In this document: one piece after another, positions 9,637-19,279 of the stretch
Numbering within the stretch: the stretch's first letter is position 1
Layout of the letters: every line of letters starts with the position of its first letter
Assembly (NCBI RefSeq): GCF_015182285.1
Contig: NZ_PRDM01000001.1
Span: 1,426,001 to 1,490,000, forward strand
Length of the DNA stretch: 64,000 nt
Direction of reading: 5' to 3'
From: Flavobacterium hungaricum
GTDB lineage: Bacteria > Bacteroidota > Bacteroidia > Flavobacteriales > Flavobacteriaceae
Notes under the pieces: generated by a model
What the model was told of the DNA's origin: nothing
Database searches by the model: none
Seen by the model: the letters and a program-made list of their open reading frames with translations, nothing else
Position numbers and translations under genes: made by a program

Positions 9637-10071
9637 ATGAAAATTGGAATAACATTTAGTGCATTTGATTTATTACATGCAGGGCACGTTAAAATGCTTG
9701 AAGAAGCAAAATTAAATTGTGATTATTTAATTGTTGGTTTACAGACTGACCCGACATTAGATCGACCAACAAAAAACAAACCAACACAGACAGTTGTAGA
9801 ACGTTACATACAATTAAAAGCCTGTAAGTTTGTGGACGAAATTGTTCCTTACGCTACTGAGCAGGATTTAGAAGATATTTTGAAATCCTTTACTATAGAT
9901 GTGCGTATTGTGGGAGATGAATATAAAGAAAGGGATTTTACCGGTAGAAGCTACTGTGAAGAAAAGGGAATCTATTTATATTTTAATACTAGAGATCACC
10001 GGTTTTCGAGCTCTAGTCTGCGTCATGAAGTTTACCAGAAAGAAGTTTTATCGAACTCCCATGGCAATTAG
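9637..10071 (+). CDS. Cytidylyltransferase-like nucleotidyltransferase (TagD-like)
   Basis: This 144-residue protein has the nucleotidyltransferase HxGH signature near its N terminus (SAFDLLHAGHVKMLEEAK; HAGH is residues 14-17) and a C-terminal SSSSLR segment where the family has its second nucleotide-binding motif (RSTTRI in TagD). Glycerol-3-phosphate cytidylyltransferases of this length make CDP-glycerol. The real alcohol phosphate here is not determined, and no CDP-glycerol transferase is visible in the locus. It is the first gene of the polysaccharide operon and overlaps the next gene by 11 bp. Confidence 0.75.
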   Translation: MKIGITFSAFDLLHAGHVKMLEEAKLNCDYLIVGLQTDPTLDRPTKNKPTQTVVERYIQLKACKFVDEIVPYATEQDLEDILKSFTIDVRIVGDEYKERDFTGRSYCEEKGIYLYFNTRDHRFSSSSLRHEVYQKEVLSNSHGN

Positions 10072-11062
10072 TGGTATTACTCATGTAATCTTAACAGGAG
10101 GAGTCGGCAGCAGGTTGTGGCCTCTTTCGAGAAAAAATTTGCCAAAGCAATATTTGGAACTTTTTGATGGCGAGTCGCTTTTTGAAAAAACAGTAGTCCG
10201 AAATGAAAAGTTTTCCAATAAAACGATAGTAGTAGGAAATATCGAAAATTATCAATTAAGTGATAAGAGTATGAGTAAATTCAATAAATCGTATCTCCAT
10301 ATTGTAGAAGCTGTTCCTCGTAATACGGCTGCCGCAATTGCTTTTGCTGCCTTTGCATCAGAACCGGAGGATATTTTATTGATTACTCCGTCAGATCATG
10401 TAATTGAAGGGGCTGAACTGTATCAGACTGCTTTGCGTGAAGCTATTTTACTTGCTGAAAAAGATTATTTGGTAACTTTTGGTATAAAACCCACAAAACC
10501 AGAAACGGGCTACGGCTATATAGAGTTTGAAAATGAGGATGTAATCGCATTTCATGAAAAACCTGATTTAAAAACTGCAGCAGGTTATTTGAAAGAAGGA
10601 AATTATTTCTGGAATAGCGGCCTTTTTTGTTTTAAAGCTAGGAAGTTTTTAACGGAACTCAAGAAACAGGAACCCGAGGTATATTGGAAATCAAAAAAAA
10701 CATGGGAATCAAATAAAGGCGGCCTTTTAGATTTTGAATTGTCTTTAAGCATTCCTTCGATAAGCATAGATTATGCAGTAATGGAACGAAGCAAAGACAT
10801 TAAAGTGGTTCCAACCTATTTTGATTGGTCTGATCTGGGCTCTTTTGAGTCGGTTTATGATTATTTGGTTCAGAAAGATCATCCCATTGATGAAAATAAA
10901 AATATTGTGATAGGAACGTCAACGCATACTACTTTTATAGGTGTCAAAAATTGCATTTTGATCTATACTTCGGACGCATTGATGGTGTTGCAAAAAGAAA
11001 ATTCACAAGAGGTAAAAAAAGTTTACCAACAATTGGAAGCTATTGCTTCACCGCTCCTTTAA
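10061..11062 (+). CDS. manC: Mannose-1-phosphate guanylyltransferase (GDP-mannose synthesis)
   Basis: It converts mannose 1-phosphate and GTP into GDP-mannose. The pyrophosphorylase signature is at the N terminus (HVILTGGVGSRLWPLSRKNL, residues about 8-27), followed by PKQYL, NTAAAIAFAA, ITPSDHVI, TGYGYIEF, AFHEKPD and WNSGLF. At 333 residues it lacks the C-terminal isomerase domain of bifunctional enzymes. A longer in-frame reading from 9899 exists, but it would lie inside the upstream gene. The ATG at 10061 puts the conserved motif at the expected place, so I chose it. GDP-mannose feeds the two genes that follow. Confidence 0.9.
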   Translation: MAISGITHVILTGGVGSRLWPLSRKNLPKQYLELFDGESLFEKTVVRNEKFSNKTIVVGNIENYQLSDKSMSKFNKSYLHIVEAVPRNTAAAIAFAAFASEPEDILLITPSDHVIEGAELYQTALREAILLAEKDYLVTFGIKPTKPETGYGYIEFENEDVIAFHEKPDLKTAAGYLKEGNYFWNSGLFCFKARKFLTELKKQEPEVYWKSKKTWESNKGGLLDFELSLSIPSISIDYAVMERSKDIKVVPTYFDWSDLGSFESVYDYLVQKDHPIDENKNIVIGTSTHTTFIGVKNCILIYTSDALMVLQKENSQEVKKVYQQLEAIASPLL

Positions 11063-11101
11063 AATTCGATTTTGCTTATTTATTAAAATAAATGCTGCCT
11101 C

Positions 11102-12055
11102 ATGATTAATAAAAATTCTACAATATATATTGCTGGACATAATGGAATGGTTGGAAGTGCTATTTGGCGAGTCCTTAGTGCAAAAGGTTACATTAATCTT
11201 ATTGGCGCTTCAAGCAAAGAATTGGATTTGCGAAAACAAAAAGCGGTTCGGGATTACATCCGAAAAACAAAACCAGATGTTATTATAGACGCCGCCGCAA
11301 AAGTGGGAGGAATCTTAGCCAATAATAATTTTCCATATGAATTCTTGATGGAAAACATGCAGATTCAAAATAACCTTATCAATGAAGCGCATCGTTTAGG
11401 CATAGATAAATTCATTTTTTTAGGCAGTTCGTGTATTTATCCAAAATTAGCTCCACAGCCTTTAAAAGAAGAATATTTGCTTACTGCTCCTCTAGAACCC
11501 ACAAATGAATGGTATGCTCTGGCAAAAATCACAGGAGTAAAATTATGTGAAGCCATTCGCAATGAATACGAAAAGGATTTTGTGAGTTTGATGCCTACAA
11601 ATTTATACGGGACAGGTGATAATTTTGATTTGCATAGTTCTCATGTATTGCCAGCCATGATTCGAAAATTTCATGAAGCAAAGGAAAACAACAATTCTGT
11701 GGTGACTCTCTGGGGATCTGGCCGACCAATGCGAGAGTTTCTATTTGTAGACGACATGGCAGAGGCAGTGGTTTTTGCCTTAGAAAATGAGCTTCCTGAG
11801 CATTTGTACAATATTGGCACGGGAGAGGATTTAACTATTAGAGATTTGGCCAACTTAGTGCAAAAAATCGTCGGCCATACCGGAGCTGTAATTTGGGACG
11901 ATACCAAACCTGACGGAACACCTAGAAAATTAATGGATGTTTCTAAAATGCATAACATAGGATGGAAACATCAAGTGAAATTAGAAGATGGAATACAAAA
12001 AACCTACAATTGGTTTTTACAAAACATTGAAAACTTTAAGCAAAAGGCTTTTTAA
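11102..12055 (+). CDS. fcl: GDP-L-fucose synthase
   Basis: This is the epimerase/reductase that turns GDP-4-keto-6-deoxymannose into GDP-L-fucose with NADPH. The 317-residue SDR protein shows the nucleotide loop GHNGMVGSAIWR near residue 12, the SSCIYPKLAPQP segment, the catalytic YALAK (Tyr-x3-Lys), and PTNLYGTGDNFD, typical of the family. Its substrate is made by the next gene, gmd, so order is reversed relative to the pathway. Length matches the family. Confidence 0.93.
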   Translation: MINKNSTIYIAGHNGMVGSAIWRVLSAKGYINLIGASSKELDLRKQKAVRDYIRKTKPDVIIDAAAKVGGILANNNFPYEFLMENMQIQNNLINEAHRLGIDKFIFLGSSCIYPKLAPQPLKEEYLLTAPLEPTNEWYALAKITGVKLCEAIRNEYEKDFVSLMPTNLYGTGDNFDLHSSHVLPAMIRKFHEAKENNNSVVTLWGSGRPMREFLFVDDMAEAVVFALENELPEHLYNIGTGEDLTIRDLANLVQKIVGHTGAVIWDDTKPDGTPRKLMDVSKMHNIGWKHQVKLEDGIQKTYNWFLQNIENFKQKAF

Positions 12056-12152
12056 TAGTTTGTGCTTTTAAAATTTACTCCCCTTCAAAATAGTTAAGAT
12101 TTTACAAATTTGCGACTTTGCAACACAATGCTTCGTGCTTTATAGTTACATT

Positions 12153-13277
12153 ATGAATCAAATTAAAAAAATTGCCCTTATTACAGGAGTCACGGGCCAA
12201 GACGGAGCCTATTTAAGTGAATTTTTATTAGAAAAAGGCTATGTAGTGCATGGAGTAAAAAGACGTACGTCTTTATTCAATACAGATCGAATTGACCATT
12301 TGTATCAGGATCCTTATGTAGAAAACAGGAATTTCATTTTGCATTACGGAGATATGACGGACAGTACTAATTTGACTCGTTTGATTCAAGAAATCCAGCC
12401 TGATGAAATATATAATTTAGCAGCTATGAGTCATGTAGCAGTTTCATTTGAAACTCCAGAATATACTGGAAATGCAGATGGATTGGGAACCTTAAGGGTC
12501 TTGGATGCAGTTCGCTTATTAGGATTGGAAAAAAAGACCCGTATTTATCAGGCATCTACTTCAGAATTGTTTGGTAAAGTGCAGGAAGTTCCGCAAACAG
12601 AAAAAACACCGTTTTATCCGAGATCGCCTTACGCAGTGGCTAAAATGTATGCTTTCTGGATTACCGTTAATTATAGAGAAGCTTATGGAATGTATGCCTG
12701 CAACGGAATTTTGTTTAATCATGAATCACCTATTCGAGGAGAAACTTTTGTAACACGCAAAATTACAAGAGCAACTGCTAGAATTGCTCTCGGACTGCAA
12801 GATAAATTATACTTAGGAAATCTAGACGCACAACGCGATTGGGGACATGCCAAAGATTATGTTAGAATGATGTGGATGATTTTGCAGGCAGATGAACCAG
12901 AAGACTGGGTAATCGCTACAGGAATTACTACTCCAGTACGTGAGTTTGTGCGTATGAGTTTTGCCGAAGTAGGAATTGAACTAGAGTTTAGAGGCGAAGG
13001 TATTGAAGAGAAAGGTTATGTGAAATATTGTACCAATCCTGATTATCAACTTTTTATTGGTAAAGAAGTATTAGCAGTAGATGCAAATTATTTTAGACCG
13101 ACAGAAGTAGAATTATTGATTGGCGACGCAACAAAAGCAAAGACGAAGTTAGGCTGGAAATGTCAATATGATTTGGCTGCATTAGTTAAAGAAATGATGC
13201 AGTCTGATTTAAGGCTAATGGAAAAAGAACAACATTTAAAAGAATGTGGTTATAAGATCTTGAATTATTTCGAATAA
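12153..13277 (+). CDS. gmd: GDP-mannose 4,6-dehydratase
   Basis: It makes GDP-4-keto-6-deoxy-D-mannose from GDP-mannose, the first committed step to GDP-fucose. The 374-residue protein has the cofactor loop [20 protein letters not shown], the STSELFGK segment with catalytic Thr/Ser and Glu, YAVAK (Tyr-x3-Lys), [20 protein letters not shown] and the [10 protein letters not shown] motif. A GTG at 12135 is in frame, but the ATG at 12153 gives the usual length (about 372) and starts just before the Rossmann strand. There is no clear Shine-Dalgarno site, as is normal in Bacteroidota. Confidence 0.94.
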   Translation: MNQIKKIALITGVTGQDGAYLSEFLLEKGYVVHGVKRRTSLFNTDRIDHLYQDPYVENRNFILHYGDMTDSTNLTRLIQEIQPDEIYNLAAMSHVAVSFETPEYTGNADGLGTLRVLDAVRLLGLEKKTRIYQASTSELFGKVQEVPQTEKTPFYPRSPYAVAKMYAFWITVNYREAYGMYACNGILFNHESPIRGETFVTRKITRATARIALGLQDKLYLGNLDAQRDWGHAKDYVRMMWMILQADEPEDWVIATGITTPVREFVRMSFAEVGIELEFRGEGIEEKGYVKYCTNPDYQLFIGKEVLAVDANYFRPTEVELLIGDATKAKTKLGWKCQYDLAALVKEMMQSDLRLMEKEQHLKECGYKILNYFE

Positions 13278-13333
13278 CTGATTGAGTTAATCAAAAACAA
13301 ACCATTTTTTGTTTCAAAAAAAAAAAGCAGTAA

Positions 13334-14746
13334 ATGAAAATTAAAAATATTTGTTGCTTAGGCGCTGGATATGTAGGGGGGCCGACAATGTCTGTTATAG
13401 CATTGAAATGTCCCGAAATAAAAGTAACTGTTGTCGATTTAAATGAAAACAGAATCGCAGCCTGGAATAATGAAGATTTAGAAAAACTGCCCGTTTACGA
13501 ACCCGGACTTGCCGAAGTAGTGAGGGAAGCAAGAAATCGTAATTTGTTTTTTTCTACTGATGCAGATAGTGCAATTGAAGCTGCAGATATGATTTTCATA
13601 GCCGTAAACACGCCGACAAAAACGTATGGAGAAGGCAAGGGAATGGCTGCTGATTTAAAATTTGTAGAGTTGTGTGCCAGACAGATTGCTAAAGTGGCCA
13701 AAAGTGATAAGATTATAGTCGAAAAATCAACACTTCCGGTAAGAACTGCCGAAACGCTGCAGACTATTTTAGACCGTACTGGTAATGGTTTCAAATTTGA
13801 AGTTCTTTCCAATCCTGAATTTTTGGCCGAAGGAACCGCTGTCAATGATTTACTGAATGCTGATCGTGTTCTAATTGGTGGAAAACAAACAGAAAACGGC
13901 CAAAGAGCGATTCAATCACTGGTTGATATTTATGCACATTGGCTTTCACCAAAACAAATTTTAACTACAAATGTATGGTCTTCGGAGTTATCAAAATTAA
14001 CGGCTAATGCATTTTTGGCCCAAAGAATTTCTTCAATTAATGCTTTATCTGCCTTATGTGAAGTTACTGAGGCTGATGTTGATGAAGTAGCCAATGCTAT
14101 TGGAACGGATAGCAGAATTGGTTCTAAGTTTCTAAAAGCCTCTGTTGGGTTTGGAGGATCTTGCTTTCAAAAAGACATCTTGAATTTAGTCTATTTGTGC
14201 CGTTATTTTAACCTGCCTGAAGTGGCTGATTATTGGGAACAGGTAATTGTGTTAAACGATTATCAAAAATATCGTTTTGCAAAAAAAATAATTAGCTCAC
14301 TGTTTAATACGGTAAGTGATAAGAAAATTACTTTTTTAGGATGGGCATTTAAAAAAGATACCAATGATACCCGCGAGTCTGCAGCGATTTACGTAGCAGA
14401 GCATCTTATTGAAGATGGCGCTGCAATTCATGTATTTGATCCTAAAGTTTCTGAAGTAAAAATTAAAGCTGACATGAAGTATTTATGGGAATTGAAAGGA
14501 CTTTCAGATCATAAAATAGAATTAAAACTAAAGCAGATTTTTGTATACAATACTCCTGCTGAGGCAATGGATCAAGCACATGCCGTTGCGGTATTAACAG
14601 AATGGGACGAATTTAAAGGCTACGATTGGGAAAAAATTTACAGTAATATGTATAAGCCCGCTTTCGTATTTGATGGACGTAATATTCTGGATGTTAAAAA
14701 ATTAACTGCTATAGGATTTGAAGTGAAAGGAATAGGCAAAGGATGA
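13334..14746 (+). CDS. ugd: UDP-glucose 6-dehydrogenase, eukaryote-like type
   Basis: This NAD-dependent enzyme oxidises UDP-glucose to UDP-glucuronate. The 470-residue protein begins with the NAD-binding loop [16 protein letters not shown], then [12 protein letters not shown] and VPEPG-like [29 protein letters not shown], and the catalytic Cys in [17 protein letters not shown]; its C-terminal domain starts at [20 protein letters not shown]. Length and motifs match the animal/plant-like UGDH subgroup better than the short bacterial type. Its product is the substrate of the UDP-glucuronate decarboxylase at 30446, so the locus should make both UDP-GlcA and UDP-xylose. Confidence 0.92.
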   Translation: MKIKNICCLGAGYVGGPTMSVIALKCPEIKVTVVDLNENRIAAWNNEDLEKLPVYEPGLAEVVREARNRNLFFSTDADSAIEAADMIFIAVNTPTKTYGEGKGMAADLKFVELCARQIAKVAKSDKIIVEKSTLPVRTAETLQTILDRTGNGFKFEVLSNPEFLAEGTAVNDLLNADRVLIGGKQTENGQRAIQSLVDIYAHWLSPKQILTTNVWSSELSKLTANAFLAQRISSINALSALCEVTEADVDEVANAIGTDSRIGSKFLKASVGFGGSCFQKDILNLVYLCRYFNLPEVADYWEQVIVLNDYQKYRFAKKIISSLFNTVSDKKITFLGWAFKKDTNDTRESAAIYVAEHLIEDGAAIHVFDPKVSEVKIKADMKYLWELKGLSDHKIELKLKQIFVYNTPAEAMDQAHAVAVLTEWDEFKGYDWEKIYSNMYKPAFVFDGRNILDVKKLTAIGFEVKGIGKG

Positions 14747-14867
14747 TTCATTATTATTGAAATTAAAGATACAGCAAAACTCAAAATGCCAAAAAAATAG
14801 TCACATCAATTAGCTGGAGACTGCAATTCTTTTTTGATACGGCAGATGAAATAAATAACATTAAAAT

Positions 14868-15869
14868 ATGATTAAACCAGGTTTAGTTCGTTTCATTTTA
14901 GCAAGTTTAGTTGTCTTTTTTCATGTTACCAAATTTGTTTTTATCGGGCATTTGGCTGTTTACTGCTTTTTTATATTAAGCGGCTATTGGGTAACTTTAA
15001 TGTATGAAACAAAATATAGCAAAGCAAAGCAGCCCTTGCTGGTATTTTATTGCAGCAGAATTTTTCGTTTGCTTCCGGTTTATTACCTGATCAGTATTTT
15101 AACTTTTATCATGCTTTTTATATTTGATTCTCAGTTGATAGCAAGACTTCAGTTTGCATCGCTCAGCGGTCTTAGTTTTGGACTCGCAAATTTATTGATG
15201 TTAGGTTATAATCAGCTTAGTTTTCAACCCTTAGTGCCAGCTTGGTCTCTGGATATTGAGCTTCAGTTTTATTTGTTTTTGCCAGTAATTTTGATTTTTC
15301 TGAAACAAAAAAAAGTAAGGTACTCAATTTTAGGCATCGCTTTTCTTCTTGCGCTGGCTTTATCTTTTTTATGGACAGATTTATTCATTAGCAAAACGAT
15401 CCTTAAATATTTAGTTTATTTTCTTGTTGGGATAGAAATTTATAAATCCAAGATAGAATTCAATTCCAAGCTGGAAAGAATTTTCAACAGTTTGTTTGTA
15501 GGGATATTAGTGATACATTATGTAATTCCCAAATTATTTGCTTTGGTTAAGCTGGCTGACAGCAGTTACAATGAGCTTTTCAATATTTTAAGTTCTTTTC
15601 TTTTAATACCGCTGCTTTCAAATAGTGTACTAAGGAAAAGTGATTCTAGAGACATCCTGCTTGGTGGTATGTCCTATGTTTTATATTTAAGTCATTGGAT
15701 GTTTATAATTCCATATAACCATTATATAAATGAACTTTCAAAGATAGATCGGATACCTTACCTGTTGGGCTATTTATTTATCACTTATCTATTTTCGTTA
15801 TTGATCTATCAATATTATGATATGCCGTTAGATAAATTAAGAAAAAAATGGGTTTCAAGAAGAATGTAA
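14868..15869 (+). CDS. Membrane O-acyltransferase (acyltransferase 3 / OafA type)
   Basis: This 333-residue protein has about ten hydrophobic segments. Near the N terminus it carries VRFILASLVVFFHVTKF, matching the family's R-x-x-A-x-x-V-x-x-x-H motif, and SRIFRLLPVYYLI matches the conserved R-x-x-R-x-x-P segment. WSLDIELQFYLFLPVIL is the typical internal motif. These enzymes move acetyl or another acyl group across the membrane onto a polysaccharide. It is one of four candidate acyltransferases in this locus, so the polymer is probably acylated. Confidence 0.85.
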   Translation: MIKPGLVRFILASLVVFFHVTKFVFIGHLAVYCFFILSGYWVTLMYETKYSKAKQPLLVFYCSRIFRLLPVYYLISILTFIMLFIFDSQLIARLQFASLSGLSFGLANLLMLGYNQLSFQPLVPAWSLDIELQFYLFLPVILIFLKQKKVRYSILGIAFLLALALSFLWTDLFISKTILKYLVYFLVGIEIYKSKIEFNSKLERIFNSLFVGILVIHYVIPKLFALVKLADSSYNELFNILSSFLLIPLLSNSVLRKSDSRDILLGGMSYVLYLSHWMFIIPYNHYINELSKIDRIPYLLGYLFITYLFSLLIYQYYDMPLDKLRKKWVSRRM

Positions 15870-15914
15870 TAAGTATAAAGTATCTGCACAATTAATTTAT
15901 TTTAAATCGAAGTA

Positions 15915-17201
15915 ATGCTAAATCGAATAAAGGGACATCCGCATTATTACAAAGCGCTTCATTGGGGAAAGTTAATAAGTATTACAGGTTCTGCACAGAT
16001 TATTATTCAAGTGGTAGGCTTTGCAAGCGGTCTTTTGATTATACACTTATTATCTGTAAATGAGTATGCGCTTTATACTTTGTCTAACACTATGCTTGGA
16101 ACCATGACGCTGTTAGCTGACGGAGGTATCGGAACTGGAGTATTTTCGCAAGGAGGACAGCATTGGCAGGATAAGGAAAAACTAGGTGTTATCTTGGCAA
16201 CAGGACTTAGTATGCGCCGCAAATTTGCCATTGGAAGTCTTATTTTTGCAGTGCCATTATTGATGTATCTATTGTTGCGTAATGGTGCAAACTGGTTAAT
16301 TACGATATTAATTGTAGCTTCTTTGATTCCTGCTTTTTTTGCAGCGCTATCAGATTCGCTGCTGGAAATTTTTCCTAAACTTCATCAGGATATACTTCCA
16401 TTACAAAAGAACCAGGTATCAGTAGGAATTTGGCGTTTGATTTTGACGGGCTTAACAATTTTTATTTTCCCTTATTCGTTTATAGCCATTTTAGCAAGCG
16501 GAATTCCGCGAATTTATGGAAATATAAAGCTTCGTAAAATTGCTGAAACTTTTGTAGATAATAAGCAGACCACTGATCCTGTTGTTGAAAAAGAGATTAT
16601 GTCTATCGTTAAGCGAGTACTGCCAGGTGCAATTTACTATTGCTTATCAGGTCAAATTACTATTTGGCTGATTTCCATTGCAGGAAATACCGCATCAGTT
16701 GCACAAATTGGTGCATTGGGCCGAGTATCTGTTTTACTAGGAGTATTAGCGTCCTTATTTTCTACTTTATTGGTTCCTCGTTTTGCCAGACAAAAGAGTG
16801 ACTTCAAAGTATTGCTGAACCAATTTTTATTAAATGTTTTCCTTTTAATAATTGTATGTATAATACTCGTTACTTGTGTTTTTCTGTTCTCAAATCAATT
16901 TCTATGGATATTGGGCGGAAATTATAGAGGCTTGAACACAGCGCTGGTTTTAAATGTAACAGGAAGCTGTTTGGGATTAATAACCGGATTCCTATTTTCG
17001 CTTAGTTCCAGCAGAGGGTGGCTTATTAATCCTTACTTGTATATTGCCAGTAATTTACTATCTATCGTAATTGGTATTTTCTTATTTGATATTTCATCTT
17101 TAATGGGGGTTTTGTATTTCAATATATTCATTTCAGTTGTTCAGGCTGTAATATACTCCTCATACACGTTTGTTAAAATTTATAAATTGAGATCAGTTTA
17201 G
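15915..17201 (+). CDS. Polysaccharide repeat-unit flippase (Wzx-like)
   Basis: This 428-residue, strongly hydrophobic protein has about a dozen predicted membrane segments and the MATE/PST-type N-terminal pattern (GKLISITGSAQIIIQVVGFASG, then LLADGGIGTGVFSQGG). It should flip undecaprenyl-linked repeat units to the outer face of the inner membrane before Wzy polymerisation. It is the only flippase candidate in the locus. Family sequences diverge so much that substrate cannot be read from it. Confidence 0.82.
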   Translation: MLNRIKGHPHYYKALHWGKLISITGSAQIIIQVVGFASGLLIIHLLSVNEYALYTLSNTMLGTMTLLADGGIGTGVFSQGGQHWQDKEKLGVILATGLSMRRKFAIGSLIFAVPLLMYLLLRNGANWLITILIVASLIPAFFAALSDSLLEIFPKLHQDILPLQKNQVSVGIWRLILTGLTIFIFPYSFIAILASGIPRIYGNIKLRKIAETFVDNKQTTDPVVEKEIMSIVKRVLPGAIYYCLSGQITIWLISIAGNTASVAQIGALGRVSVLLGVLASLFSTLLVPRFARQKSDFKVLLNQFLLNVFLLIIVCIILVTCVFLFSNQFLWILGGNYRGLNTALVLNVTGSCLGLITGFLFSLSSSRGWLINPYLYIASNLLSIVIGIFLFDISSLMGVLYFNIFISVVQAVIYSSYTFVKIYKLRSV

Positions 17202-17226
17202 TTTAATCATTTTGAATATTTATTAT

Positions 17227-18081
17227 ATGAATAATCGATTAGTATCTGTTTGCATACCGGTTTATAATGCGGCAAAATACATCGAAGAGACAGTAAATTG
17301 TTTCCTATTGCAAACGTATGACAATATAGAAATAATTATACAAGATGATTTTTCGACAGATGGAACATGGGAAATTCTAAATGATTTATTTGGCAGAAAC
17401 CTCAAAGTAAGTTTGTTTAGAAATGAAAAAAATCTTGGAATTGGTCCCAACTGGAATAATGCTTATGACAGGGCCACAGGCGAATATGTTGTTATTGCAA
17501 ATGCAGATGATATTCACAACAATACCTTCATAGAAAAAGCTGTAGAAAAACTGACAGATCCACAAATAGATTTCGTGTCATTTAAATATAAAATGTATTT
17601 CGAAAAAACAGGTTTAAAGAAATTTACATCAAAAAATGAATTTATGAAATCTGGTTATGTTGAAAATGCATTCGAAAAAATTGCATTTGAGAATCCTTTT
17701 CACATCATTTTCACGGTCTTTAGAAAGAAAAAACTAGAAGAAATCAAGTTGAATGGCCAGCTCTTCTTAAACACTCAGGTTTGTGATGCTGAGTTGATGC
17801 TGCGATACGCAGAAAATAGAAAATTATACTATTGTGACGAAGTAATAGGGTATTACAGAATTCACGAAACCAATAATTCAACTATTCCGTTAGGCGAATT
17901 GAAAAGTTATTATAATGATGTTCTTCCTATTTGGCATTCTACGCTCTCTAAGAAGTTTGGGTATAAATTTAGAAAAGGGATCATTATGGGAACGCTGTTC
18001 TATATTAAGGCAATGGTAAAAGGCAAAAGTCCATGGAATTACAAACTATTTTCTAACATGCTTTGGTTTTCAATAAGTTGA
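17227..18081 (+). CDS. Glycosyltransferase family 2
   Basis: This 284-residue GT-A protein opens with LVSVCIPVYNAAKYIEETVN, followed by IIIQDDFSTDGTWEIL (nucleotide-sugar site) and VVIANADDIHN, which holds the metal-binding acidic pair. An in-frame TTG at 17212 would add five residues; the ATG at 17227 is preferred. It adds one sugar to the lipid-linked repeat unit; donor and acceptor are unknown. It lies 25 bp after the flippase and 10 bp before an acetyltransferase. Confidence 0.85.
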   Translation: MNNRLVSVCIPVYNAAKYIEETVNCFLLQTYDNIEIIIQDDFSTDGTWEILNDLFGRNLKVSLFRNEKNLGIGPNWNNAYDRATGEYVVIANADDIHNNTFIEKAVEKLTDPQIDFVSFKYKMYFEKTGLKKFTSKNEFMKSGYVENAFEKIAFENPFHIIFTVFRKKKLEEIKLNGQLFLNTQVCDAELMLRYAENRKLYYCDEVIGYYRIHETNNSTIPLGELKSYYNDVLPIWHSTLSKKFGYKFRKGIIMGTLFYIKAMVKGKSPWNYKLFSNMLWFSIS

Positions 18082-18091
18082 CTTTATAAAA

Positions 18092-18625
18092 ATGAGAAAA
18101 ATTATATCAGAGTTTAGATTGTACCTCTGCAATCATTTAATATCACATATTCCAAGTCATTCTATACGGTTGTTTTATTATCGCAAGATTATGAATTTTA
18201 AGATTGGCAAAGGAAGTACAATTTGTATGAATTGCAAGTTTGATGCTGCAAAAGGATTAGAGATTGGTCTTGATTCTGTAATTAATAGCGGATGCAGAAT
18301 TGATACCAGAGGCAATTTAAAAATAGGAAATAATGTTTCCATTTCTGAGGAAGTAATTATTCTAACTGCTGATCATGATGAGTTATTCGACCATGCTCAA
18401 GCACGCAATAAAGAAGTTGTAATAGAAGATTACGTATGGATAGGAACAAGAGCTATGGTTTTGCCAGGTTTACATATCAAATATGGTGCAGTCATAGCGG
18501 CTTCGGCAACAATAACTAAAGATGTTGAATCTTGTAATGTAGTGGCTGGAATTCCCGCAAAGTTCATCAAAATGAGAACCAATAATTTTAATTACAGCGC
18601 CAGATATAGAAGATTATTTCAATAA
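18092..18625 (+). CDS. Hexapeptide-repeat (LbH) O-acetyltransferase
   Basis: This 177-residue protein is built of left-handed beta-helix hexapeptide repeats (KIGKGSTICMNCKFD, LEIGLDSVINSG, LKIGNNVSISEEVIILTADH) ending in VIEDYVWIGTRAMVLPGLHI and AGIPAKFIK, the maltose/galactoside acetyltransferase pattern. The His in TADHDE is the likely catalytic residue. It probably O-acetylates a sugar of the repeat unit using acetyl-CoA in the cytoplasm. Confidence 0.85.
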   Translation: MRKIISEFRLYLCNHLISHIPSHSIRLFYYRKIMNFKIGKGSTICMNCKFDAAKGLEIGLDSVINSGCRIDTRGNLKIGNNVSISEEVIILTADHDELFDHAQARNKEVVIEDYVWIGTRAMVLPGLHIKYGAVIAASATITKDVESCNVVAGIPAKFIKMRTNNFNYSARYRRLFQ

Positions 18626-18628
18626 ATT

Positions 18629-19279
18629 ATGAATAACGATTTTTGCATTATTTCAAATAATTGTTGGGGAGCGGAGATCTATATAGAGCGTCAGATCGAA
18701 TATAATTCGCCCTTTGTAGGATTATTTATTCCGCCGCTTCAGTTTGTTAAAATGGCAAACAACTTGCCCGAATACCTTAGACAGGAATTAGTATTTAAGC
18801 AGGAAACTCAGTTTAAAGAATATGAAGAACTTTATCTGAAAGAGAAATATCCACTTGCATTGCTAGGTGATATTGAAATTCACTTTTTGCATTATAAAGA
18901 TGAGAAGGAAGCTTTATCAAAATGGAAAAGAAGATTGAAAAGAATGCCAGAAGATGCATCCAATTGGTTTGTTAAAGCATGTGACAGAGAAATAAATGAA
19001 TGGCCCAAATTTATTACACTATGGAATTCTATTCGCTATAAAAAAGTTTTCTTTTCGGCCAAAAAAAGAACCGGAATCAATTATTTAATTTCAATTACAG
19101 AGTCATACGATAATTATGTAACCGACGGAAAATCATTGTATCTCTTGTCAAAAGATTATTTTGATGTTGATAACTGGATCGATTCAAAAGGCTCTTCCTG
19201 GAGGGTAAAAAATATTTCGTACAAACGCAGTTTGCAATTTCTATTTACCAAACTAAAATATAAAATCAAGAAACCATGA
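18629..19279 (+). CDS. DUF1919-family exopolysaccharide protein
   Basis: The 216-residue protein starts FCIISNNCWGAEIYIERQIE and contains SPFVGLFIPPLQFVKMANNL and ALLGDIEIHFLHYKDEKEAL, which I recognise as the DUF1919 pattern. The family sits in exopolysaccharide loci but its biochemical role is not established. There is no signal peptide or membrane segment. It follows the acetyltransferase by 3 bp and overlaps the next glycosyltransferase (ATGA), so it is firmly part of the operon. Confidence 0.8.
   Translation: MNNDFCIISNNCWGAEIYIERQIEYNSPFVGLFIPPLQFVKMANNLPEYLRQELVFKQETQFKEYEELYLKEKYPLALLGDIEIHFLHYKDEKEALSKWKRRLKRMPEDASNWFVKACDREINEWPKFITLWNSIRYKKVFFSAKKRTGINYLISITESYDNYVTDGKSLYLLSKDYFDVDNWIDSKGSSWRVKNISYKRSLQFLFTKLKYKIKKP

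Noticed and set aside
9899..10060. Longer N terminus for the mannose-1-phosphate guanylyltransferase
   Set aside because: It lies inside the cytidylyltransferase gene and precedes the family's normal start; ATG 10061 is better.
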